Source: Acidothermales bacterium | Lineage (GTDB): Bacteria > Actinomycetota > Actinomycetes > Streptosporangiales > WHST01 | Length of the DNA stretch: 5,806 bases | Direction: 5' to 3' | Assembly: GCA_017354575.1 (NCBI GenBank) | Contig: JAFMQP010000265.1 | Coordinates: 1-5,806 of the forward strand | Part shown: in pieces, positions 1-5,183 of the stretch | Position numbering within the stretch: the first letter of the stretch is position 1 | How the letters are laid out: the number at the start of each line of letters is the position of its first letter | Made by a program: the position numbers and the translations under genes | The notes under the pieces: model-generated | What the model was told of the DNA's origin: nothing | Seen by the model: only the letters and a program-made list of their open reading frames with translations | The model's database searches: none

Positions 1-511
1 TGAACTCAGGGTCCTCGAGGTGCTTGGTGTAGTCGAGCGCCCAGGCCGCCTTGTCGGTGATGGACGGCACCTCGCGGTACATGTTGAACAGCTCGCCCTC
101 GTCCAGGCCGAGGCTCTCGCAGATGTACTGGAACGTGTGCGTGTGCACGGCCTCCTCGAACGCCTGCCGCAACAGGTACTGCCGGCACTCCGGGTTGGTG
201 AGGTGCCGGTACACGGCGAGCACGATGTTGTTCGCGACCAGGCTCTCCGACGTCGCGAAGAAGCCCAGGTTGCGACGCAGCATCAGCCGTTCGTCGTCGC
301 TCAGTCCGCCCGAGGACTTCCACATCGCGATGTCGGCCTGCATGGACACCTCCGTCGGCATCCAGTGGTTGCTGCATCCGGCGAGGTACTTCTGCCACGC
401 CCACGTGTACTTCAGCGGCAGCAGCTGGTTGACGTCGGCGCGCGCGTTGATCATCGCCTTGTCGTCGACACTGACGCGCGCCGCTTCCCTGTCGATGGTG
501 TCGTCGCTCAC
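1..511 (-). CDS. nrdB: Ribonucleotide reductase class I small (R2) subunit, class Ic type, partial (C-terminus beyond the left edge)
   Basis: This is the radical-generating R2 subunit of the cytosolic enzyme that reduces ribonucleotides to deoxyribonucleotides for DNA synthesis. The first 170 residues are present; the rest, including the second metal-binding helix pair, lies beyond the left edge. The start is GTG at 509-511, overlapping the nrdA stop by four bases (GTGA), with a GAGG seven bases upstream. Visible motifs: NHWMPTEV (48-55, W50 being the likely radical-transfer Trp), SESLVANN (88-95, E89 metal ligand), and EEAVHTHTF (119-127) with E120 and H123 as ligands. At 127, where tyrosyl-radical enzymes carry Tyr (E. 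coli Y122), there is Phe. The first ligand is Glu89, not Asp (E. coli D84). From memory, Chlamydia trachomatis R2 has the same residues at the same numbers, and much of the surrounding sequence agrees. The class Ic (Mn/Fe cofactor) assignment is an inference from these residues; the R2 identity is near certain. Confidence 0.96.
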   Translation of the reverse strand, partial: MSDDTIDREAARVSVDDKAMINARADVNQLLPLKYTWAWQKYLAGCSNHWMPTEVSMQADIAMWKSSGGLSDDERLMLRRNLGFFATSESLVANNIVLAVYRHLTNPECRQYLLRQAFEEAVHTHTFQYICESLGLDEGELFNMYREVPSITDKAAWALDYTKHLEDPEF

Positions 512-3243
512 TGGCATGCCTCGCAGTCCGGGTCGTCGATCGAGCATGCGGGCGCGACCGCGACGGCGTTGAGCCTGCCGTCGGCGTGGGCGAGCGTGCT
601 CTTCTCCACGTGTGTGGCGCTATGCGTGCGCAGGTAGTACGTCGTCTTCAGCCCGCGCCGCCACGCGTACCGGTACAGCTCGTCTAGCGCACGTCCGTCC
701 GGCTCGGTGACGTACAGGTTGAGCGACTGCGCCTGGTCGATCCACTTCTGCCGGCGCGACGCGGCGTCGACGAGTCGACGCGGCTCCACCTCGAATGCGG
801 TGGCGTACAACGACTTCAGCTCATCGGGTATCCGGTCGATCGGAGCGAGCACGCCGTCGAAGAACTTCAGCTCGCTCACCATCATCTCGTCCCAGAGGCC
901 GCGTTCCTTGAGGTCGGCGACGAGGTACGGGTTGACGACGGTGAAGTCGCCGGACATGTTCGCCTTCACGAACAGGTTGCGGTACAACGGCTCGATCGAC
1001 TGGCCGACGCCGCAGATGTTGGAGATCGTCGCGGTCGGTGCGATCGCCATCAGGTTCGAGTTGCGCAAGCCCACGGTGCGGACGCGGCCGCGCAACGCCT
1101 CCCAGTCGAACGTGGTCGTGCGGTCGACGTCCAGGTCTCCCCCGCGGGCTTTCGCCACCAGGTCGAGCGAGTCGATCGGCAGGATCCCTTGCGACCACAG
1201 CGATCCGTGGAACGTCTCGTAAGCACCGCGTTCCTCAGCGAGTTCGGCGGACGCCGCGATCGCGTGGTAGCTGATCGCCTCCATCGAACGGTCGGCGAGC
1301 TCGACGGCCGCGTCGGACGCGTACGGCACGCGGAGCGCGAACAACGCGTCCTGGAAGCCCATCACGCCGAGCCCGACCGGCCGGTGCCGCAGGTTCGAGC
1401 GCCGCGCCTCCGGGACGGTGTACATGTTGACGTCGATGACGTTGTCCAGCATCCGGACAGCGATGCGTACCGTACGGCACAGGCGTTCGGCGTCGAGCCC
1501 GTTCGCGTCGATGTGCCGGGCCAGGTTGACCGAGCCGAGGTTGCAGACCGCGATCTCGTCCACCGACGTGTTGAGTGTGATCTCGGTGCAGAGGTTGGAC
1601 GAGTGGACGACGCCGGCGTGCTGCTGAGGCGAACGCAGGTTGCACGCGTCCTTGAACGTCAGCCACGGGTGGCCGGTCTCGAACAGCATGGTGAGCATCC
1701 GTCGCCACAGCTCGACGGCACGCACCCGCCGGAACACCTTGATCTCACCGCGGTCCGCGGCCCGCTCGTACGCGACGTACCGCTCCGCGAACGCGAGCCC
1801 GTACGCGTCGTGCAGGTCGGGCACCTCGTCGGGCGAGAACAACGTCCACTCCGCGTCGGCCTCGACCCGTTGCAGGAACAGGTCGGGCACCCAGTTCGCG
1901 GTGTTCATGTCGTGCGTGCGGCGGCGTTCGTCGCCGGTGTTCTTGCGCAGGTCGAGGAACTCCTCGACGTCGATGTGCCACGTCTCGAGGTACGCGCACA
2001 CCGCGCCCTTGCGCTTCCCGCCCTGGTTCACGGCGACAGCGGTGTCGGCCGCGACCTTCAGGAACGGCACGACGCCGGACGACGTGCCGTTGGTCCCGCC
2101 GATGTGCGCGCCGATGCCGCGCACCGGCGTCCAGTCGTTCCCGAGCCCGCCGGAGTACTTCGCCAGCAACGCGTTGTCGCGGATGCCGGAGAAGATGGCG
2201 TCGAGGTCGTCGTCGACGGTGGTGAGGAAGCACGACGACAGCTGCGGCCGCACGGTGCCGGCGTTGAAGAGCGTCGGCGTCGAGCACATGAAGTCGAACG
2301 ACGAGAGCAGCTCGTAGAACTCGACGGCGCGGGCGTCGCGGTCGTCCTCTTCGAGCGCGAGCCCCATGGCGACCCGCATGAAGAACGCCTGGGGCAGCTC
2401 GTAACGCCGGCCGTCGCGGTGCAACAGGTACCGGTCGTAGAGCGTCTGCAGGCCGAGGTAGGTGAACGCATGGTCGCGCTCCGGCCGGATCGCCGCGCCG
2501 AGCCGGCCGAGGTCGAACGCCGCGAGCCGCGGGTCGAGCGCGCCGAGTGCGATACCGCGGTCGACGTACGCCGCGAGGTACTCGGCGTACCGCCTCGCCA
2601 TCTCCCCCTGGCTCGCCTCCCGCGGCTCCCCGGCGAGGAAGCTCAGCGCCTCACGCCGCAGCTTGTCGAGCAGCAGCCGCGCGGTGACGTAGCTGTAGTC
2701 CGGCTCGGCCTCGACCAGGGTGCGGGCCGCGAGCACCGGCGCGAGGGCGAGCTCGTCCGCGCTCATGCCGTCGTAACTGTCGCGGACGGTCTCGTCGTAC
2801 ACGCGGCCGGCGTCCACGTCGGCGAGGCCGGCGCACGCCTCCTGGATCACCAGCCGCAGCCGGGACACTCCGGGCACGGGTCCGGTCTTGTCCGGCGCGT
2901 CGTCGGCCGCGCGCCGCCTGGCATGCTCCTCGCGGTACAGCACGTACGCGCGGGCGGCCTTGTGGTGGCCGCCGCGCATGAGCGCCAGCTCGACGAGGTC
3001 CTGGATGTCCTCGACGTGCACGCGGTGGTCGAACGCCGCGCGGCGTGCGAGGGCGTCACGCACCTGCCCGGTGAGCTCGGCGACGATCGTCCACACCCGC
3101 GTGGACGCGCCCGCGTCCGCGCCCTCGGTGGCGATGAAGGCCTTGCCGATCGCCACGGCGATCTTGGTCTCGTCGTACCGGACGCCGCCGCCGTCGCGGC
3201 GTACCACGACGACGTCGGCTCCTGTCGATGTTGCCTGGGTCAC
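508..3243 (-). CDS. nrdA: Ribonucleoside-diphosphate reductase large (R1, catalytic) subunit
   Basis: This is the catalytic and allosteric subunit of class I ribonucleotide reductase, partner of NrdB just downstream. The chosen GTG start (3241-3243) gives 911 residues and has GAGGAG seven bases upstream. An ATG at 3304-3306 would add 21 Pro/Arg-rich residues with no family similarity. Order of parts: one ATP-cone (about 11-108, VVVVRRDG through VLYREEHARR), the R1 N-terminal helical domain (about 128-320), then the catalytic barrel. Seen residues: redox Cys338 (LSSCFL), the N550-L-C552-T-E554 active-site motif with thiyl-radical Cys552, redox Cys567 (VCNLGSVN), PTATISNI (736-743), radical-path Tyr869-Tyr870 (KTTYYLRT), and a C-terminal CEACQ tail (Cys907, Cys910) that would re-reduce the active site. 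All key residues are intact. By family knowledge, chlamydial class Ic R1 proteins are longer, with more than one ATP-cone; only one is seen here. Expression is probably controlled by the B12 riboswitch upstream. Confidence 0.97.
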   Translation of the reverse strand: MTQATSTGADVVVVRRDGGGVRYDETKIAVAIGKAFIATEGADAGASTRVWTIVAELTGQVRDALARRAAFDHRVHVEDIQDLVELALMRGGHHKAARAYVLYREEHARRRAADDAPDKTGPVPGVSRLRLVIQEACAGLADVDAGRVYDETVRDSYDGMSADELALAPVLAARTLVEAEPDYSYVTARLLLDKLRREALSFLAGEPREASQGEMARRYAEYLAAYVDRGIALGALDPRLAAFDLGRLGAAIRPERDHAFTYLGLQTLYDRYLLHRDGRRYELPQAFFMRVAMGLALEEDDRDARAVEFYELLSSFDFMCSTPTLFNAGTVRPQLSSCFLTTVDDDLDAIFSGIRDNALLAKYSGGLGNDWTPVRGIGAHIGGTNGTSSGVVPFLKVAADTAVAVNQGGKRKGAVCAYLETWHIDVEEFLDLRKNTGDERRRTHDMNTANWVPDLFLQRVEADAEWTLFSPDEVPDLHDAYGLAFAERYVAYERAADRGEIKVFRRVRAVELWRRMLTMLFETGHPWLTFKDACNLRSPQQHAGVVHSSNLCTEITLNTSVDEIAVCNLGSVNLARHIDANGLDAERLCRTVRIAVRMLDNVIDVNMYTVPEARRSNLRHRPVGLGVMGFQDALFALRVPYASDAAVELADRSMEAISYHAIAASAELAEERGAYETFHGSLWSQGILPIDSLDLVAKARGGDLDVDRTTTFDWEALRGRVRTVGLRNSNLMAIAPTATISNICGVGQSIEPLYRNLFVKANMSGDFTVVNPYLVADLKERGLWDEMMVSELKFFDGVLAPIDRIPDELKSLYATAFEVEPRRLVDAASRRQKWIDQAQSLNLYVTEPDGRALDELYRYAWRRGLKTTYYLRTHSATHVEKSTLAHADGRLNAVAVAPACSIDDPDCEACQ
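519..522 (-). promoter_or_regulatory. Ribosome binding site of nrdB
   Basis: GAGG on the minus strand lies inside the last codons of nrdA, seven bases before the GTG at 509-511. Together with the GTGA stop/start overlap it supports this start and suggests translational coupling of nrdB to nrdA. It is a modest Shine-Dalgarno match. Confidence 0.5.
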
Positions 3244-3250
3244 TGCCCGT

Positions 3251-3256
3251 CTCCTC
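3251..3256 (-). promoter_or_regulatory. Ribosome binding site of nrdA (decides the GTG start)
   Basis: GAGGAG on the minus strand sits seven bases before the GTG at 3241-3243. It is the strongest Shine-Dalgarno match near the gene, and the reading from this GTG leads straight into the ATP-cone. It may also be a target of the riboswitch, since CACCCGAGG (3253-3261) can pair with an upstream segment at 3374-3384. Confidence 0.75.
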
Positions 3257-3331
3257 GGGTGCTCGTCCGGTCCGGATCGAGTCGCCCGCGGCCCGGGGGC
3301 GGGCACAGCGAGTACGGCAGCGCAGCACGCA

Positions 3332-3354
3332 CGGCGGACGCCGCGCGTCCGCCG
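3332..3354 (-). terminator. Perfect 9-bp GC hairpin in the nrdAB leader, candidate attenuator
   Basis: The minus-strand RNA can form CGGCGGACG paired with CGTCCGCCG around a five-base loop. It lies about 90 bases before the nrdA start and about 70 after the riboswitch. There is no U-tract, as is common for actinobacterial terminators, so it could be an attenuator or only a spacer structure within a larger fold. Confidence 0.4.
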
Positions 3355-3398
3355 AAGTGATGTCCGCCTGGCCCACCCACGAGGCCACGGGACGACTC

Positions 3399-3421
3399 GC
3401 GCGCCGCCGGCGGCGGTGCGC
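3399..3421 (-). repeat. GC-rich imperfect palindrome directly 3' of the riboswitch
   Basis: A 23-base inverted repeat with core GCCGCCGGCGGC and outer GCGC arms, with one A-C mismatch, starts three bases after riboswitch helix P1. It could compete with P1 or act as part of the switching fold. Being pure GC in a GC-rich genome, it may also be a chance repeat. Confidence 0.35.
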
Positions 3422-3424
3422 GTA

Positions 3425-3654
3425 CCGATGGCAGGTCTTCGGACTCACGGGCAGCCGGTAGCTATGCGCTACCGGTCCTACTGGCCGTCGCTTCCCAGGC
3501 CACACGGCCCAGTGCTCGACCCGCTCGTGCCCAGGGGCGCGGAACACGAGCTGGTGACGGCGGTCGTTCCCGTTCACCGCTGCGGGGCAGTCCCGGACTC
3601 GCACCGGGTTCCCTCTCGCCTCCGCCGAGCCGGCGTGCCCGGCGGAACCATCAG
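3425..3654 (-). promoter_or_regulatory. Cobalamin (adenosylcobalamin, B12) riboswitch upstream of nrdAB
   Basis: The minus-strand RNA carries the hallmark parts of the cobalamin aptamer in the right order. The 5' P1 strand CTGATGGTTCC (3644-3654) pairs with CCATCGG at the 3' end (3425-3431, one G-U). The conserved core (3566-3613) has GGGAACCCGG, GCGAGTCCGGGACTG, CCCCGCAGCGGTGAACGGG. A peripheral stem is GCTCGTG/CACGAGC (3523-3529 with 3545-3551). Next comes CCTGGGAAGCGACGGCCAG (the part before the 3' hairpin), then a hairpin CCGGTAGC/GCTACCGG with a five-base loop (3455-3475, probably the P13 kissing-loop arm). It ends with the B12 box AGTCCGAAGACCTGCCA (3429-3445). B12 riboswitches turn genes off when the coenzyme binds. 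In Streptomyces a B12 riboswitch represses the class Ia nrdABS operon, so the same logic is inferred for nrdAB here. Confidence 0.96.
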
Positions 3655-3668
3655 CAGGAAGAACGCTA

Positions 3669-3695
3669 CATCTAGGGGCCGGCAAAGCCACGCAA
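3669..3695 (-). promoter_or_regulatory. Weak candidate promoter for the riboswitch-nrdAB transcript
   Basis: On the minus strand TTGCGT (3690-3695) and TAGATG (3669-3674) are 15 bases apart, and a start near 3662 would place the aptamer at the very 5' end of the RNA. TTGGGT (3695-3700) is an alternative -35 with a 20-base gap. Spacing and matches are imperfect, and the call rests mainly on position. The rest of 3655-3733 shows no gene and only a weak GCCTG/CAGGC stem just after the upstream gene's stop. No AT-rich NrdR-box pair was seen. Confidence 0.3.
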
Positions 3696-3733
3696 CCCAA
3701 GATGGGCGTGTCGTGCCGCCTGCGTGCTGCCCG

Positions 3734-4606
3734 TCAGGCATCGGCGTCGGCAGGTGCGGCCGTGGGGTCGTCGCCCGCGACGAAGGCACGGGCCTGCGCC
3801 TCGATCGCGGCGGCGCCGAGGGCGGTGGCCCAGCGAGCGACCTCCCCGGCCAGCAGGACGGCCGACGCCTCGTCACCGACGTCCCTCGCGAGGACGGCGA
3901 GGAGCAGCTGCTGGGTCAGCGTGCCAGGGACATTGCCCGCGCCGGCGCCCAGCGACGTCGCTCTGGTCCAACGCTTCGCCGCGAGGTCGCGGTCACCCTC
4001 GTCGTGGTCGTGGGTACCGAGGTGCCGCAGCGCCTCCCGCGCGAGCAGCGGGTCACCGTCGTCACCGCCCTCACCGGCGGCCAGGGCAGCCTCGTAGTGC
4101 GTGGGCGCGGTGTCGCGTTCGGCACACACGTTGTCGAGGATGACGCCGAGGTAGAAACGCGCCCAGCCGTGCCGCGTCCCGCCCGGCGCGTCGGCGCACA
4201 GCTTCTCGGCCCGGCACCGCAGCGCGTCGACCGCGGCAGGGTCCTTCCCCCACGGCCCGGGGCTGAACCCGTCCCCGCTGAACACGAGGGACCCGTAGTC
4301 GTGCCGCACTCGCACGAACTCGAGGTCCCACACCTCGTCCGGCGCGAGGTGCGCGCGCAGCTCGTCCGCGACACCCAGTCGCCCGTCCGCGAGCCCGGTG
4401 CGGCAGAACCAGTCGCTCTCCAGCGCGACCTCGGCGGCGGCCAGGGCGAGCCGGGCACGGGCGCGGGGGTCGTCAGCGACGGCCGCGTCGAGCAGGTCCG
4501 CCGCGGTACGCCACCGGCCCGCACGGGCGAGTTCACGGGCCGCGGCGACCACGTCATCCGCGGAGAGCGCCACCGTCGTCTTAGTCATGCCGGGGAAGGT
4601 AGTCAT
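3734..4606 (-). CDS. Uncharacterised soluble helical protein with TPR-like repeats
   Basis: I do not recognise a named family. The protein is 290 residues from ATG 4604-4606, or 284 from a second ATG at 4586-4588; neither has a Shine-Dalgarno. TAGTTT ends five bases before the first ATG, like a -10 for a leaderless message, so I favour that start weakly. Residue numbers below use the 284-residue form. It is rich in Ala and amphipathic helices, with TPR-style helix pairs at about 11-57 (AAARELARAGRWRTAADLL), 143-172 (WARFYLGVILDN then HYEAALAAG), 181-212 (LLAREALRHLG through RWTRA) and 222-262. The central part (86-116) holds aromatic/Gly stretches (WDLEFVRVRHDYG, FSPGPWG). No signal peptide, membrane segment or catalytic motif is seen. 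The last 15 residues are a low-complexity Ala/Asp tail. It is divergent from the MarR gene, sharing a control region, and may be its target. A protein-interaction scaffold is only a guess from the fold. Confidence 0.78.
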   Translation of the reverse strand: MTTFPGMTKTTVALSADDVVAAARELARAGRWRTAADLLDAAVADDPRARARLALAAAEVALESDWFCRTGLADGRLGVADELRAHLAPDEVWDLEFVRVRHDYGSLVFSGDGFSPGPWGKDPAAVDALRCRAEKLCADAPGGTRHGWARFYLGVILDNVCAERDTAPTHYEAALAAGEGGDDGDPLLAREALRHLGTHDHDEGDRDLAAKRWTRATSLGAGAGNVPGTLTQQLLLAVLARDVGDEASAVLLAGEVARWATALGAAAIEAQARAFVAGDDPTAAPADADA

Positions 4607-4634
4607 CTGAAAAACTATCCGCAAGAAAACTACC
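4598..4634. promoter_or_regulatory. Divergent promoter/operator region with TAGT/ACTA half-sites, candidate MarR binding site
   Basis: This AT-rich patch stands out in a GC-rich window and lies between two divergent starts only 40 bases apart. GGTAGT (4598-4603) faces ACTATCC (4614-4620) and ACTACC (4629-4634). The best dyad is TAGT-N10-ACTA (4600-4617), close to the 16-20 bp palindromes that MarR dimers bind. AAAACTA is also directly repeated at 4611-4617 and 4626-4632. Protein binding here would cover the promoters of both genes. The repeats are seen; their role is inferred from MarR-family behaviour. Confidence 0.6.
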
Positions 4635-4636
4635 GC

Positions 4637-4641
4637 GGAGG
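4637..4641 (+). promoter_or_regulatory. Ribosome binding site of the marR-family gene
   Basis: GGAGG is followed by five bases and then GTG at 4647-4649. The earlier in-frame GTG at 4641-4643 overlaps this site itself, so it is an unlikely start. This decides in favour of 4647. Confidence 0.75.
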
Positions 4642-4646
4642 TGCTA

Positions 4647-5156
4647 GTGCGCGACTCGGTCGACCCGCACGTCGCGACGTGGTCGAAGGAGCTCGGTCGC
4701 TTCGACCCGGTCAAGGAGGCCATCTTCGCCAGGCTCGCGATCCTGTCACGGTACGCCGCCCAGATCCGCAGGGACGCGCTCGACTCGGACAACCTGGCGC
4801 ACTGGGAGTTCAAGGTCCTGCTGACCCTGCGCCGGCTCGGGCCGCCGTACACGGCGAGCCCGTCCGAGCTCGCCGACCTGCTCGGCCTGACCCGCGGCGC
4901 GCTCTCGGCCCGGCTGGGCCCGATGGAGGACGCGGGGCTGATCACGCGGACCATGGACGCCAGCGACCGCCGCCGTGTCCACGTCCGGCTCACCCGCGCC
5001 GGCTCGGCGGCGTTCGAACGCCACCTCGACATGGAGGACCTCGGCGAGGGCACCTTGCTCACCGCTCTCACCGCGGACGAGCGACGGACCATCGCCGACC
5101 TGCTGCGCAAGCTCGTCGTGTCCGTCGAGGAAGCGAAACGCGGCGGTGCCCGGTGA
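4647..5156 (+). CDS. MarR-family winged helix-turn-helix transcriptional regulator
   Basis: This is a 169-residue dimeric DNA-binding repressor of the MarR type, acting in the cytosol. N- and C-terminal helices (about 21-45 and 143-164) would form the dimer interface. The winged helix spans about 54-116: SPSELADLLGL (71-81) leads into recognition helix TRGALSARLGPME (82-94), followed by GLITRTMDASDRRRVHVRLT (97-116), the wing with the family's D-x-R-R signature. Length is typical or slightly long for the family. There is no cysteine anywhere, so it is not a thiol-sensing OhrR-type regulator; its ligand cannot be read from the sequence. It is transcribed away from the TPR-like gene, and the TAGT/ACTA repeats between them suggest self-regulation plus control of that neighbour. 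It converges with the superoxide dismutase gene, 27 bases stop to stop. Confidence 0.92.
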   Translation: MRDSVDPHVATWSKELGRFDPVKEAIFARLAILSRYAAQIRRDALDSDNLAHWEFKVLLTLRRLGPPYTASPSELADLLGLTRGALSARLGPMEDAGLITRTMDASDRRRVHVRLTRAGSAAFERHLDMEDLGEGTLLTALTADERRTIADLLRKLVVSVEEAKRGGAR

Positions 5157-5172
5157 GGGGCGACCGCCGCGT
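5138..5172. terminator. Inverted repeat between convergent genes, candidate bidirectional terminator
   Basis: ACGCGGCGGT (5138-5147) is the exact reverse complement of ACCGCCGCGT (5163-5172), giving a 10-bp stem whose 15-base loop can add a short CCC/GGG pairing. It spans the marR stop codon and ends 11 bases short of the sod stop codon, a natural place for a shared terminator. No T-tract is present on either side, so the call is tentative. Confidence 0.42.
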
Positions 5173-5183
5173 GTCGGTGTGCG

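Larger units (their letters stand above)
3244..3424 (-). promoter_or_regulatory. nrdAB leader between riboswitch aptamer and start codon (expression platform)
   Basis: These 181 untranslated bases separate the 3' end of the aptamer from the nrdA start, so the on/off decision should be made here. Seen in the minus-strand RNA: a GC hairpin right after the aptamer (3399-3421), a perfect 9-bp hairpin (3332-3354), and a possible anti-Shine-Dalgarno pairing in which CCTCG and GGTG (3380-3384 and 3374-3377) match CGAGG and CACC (3253-3257 and 3258-3261). No run of U follows either hairpin. Whether control acts on transcription or on translation initiation cannot be settled from the sequence. No credible protein is encoded here. 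Confidence 0.55.

Noticed and set aside
3244..3306. Upstream ATG start for nrdA adding 21 residues
   Set aside because: The extra residues are Pro/Arg-rich and unlike the family, and the GTG at 3241-3243 has a far better ribosome binding site.
1189..3360. Long plus-strand open frame across nrdA
   Set aside because: It is antisense to an intact, motif-complete nrdA. The translation is Arg/Val/Gly-rich with no recognisable domain, as expected from the opposite strand of a high-GC gene.
3056..3700. Minus-strand frame covering the riboswitch
   Set aside because: It overlaps nrdA in another frame and runs through the conserved RNA structure, so it is not a credible protein.
3655..3733. Search for paired NrdR boxes, expected near many nrd promoters
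   Set aside because: No AT-rich palindromic pair resembling NrdR boxes was seen. Control appears to rest on the riboswitch.
4607..5110. Upstream extension of the TPR-like gene to an ATG at 5110
   Set aside because: The added residues are antisense to the MarR gene and are Arg/Ser-rich shadow sequence. The helical protein begins at 4606 or 4588.
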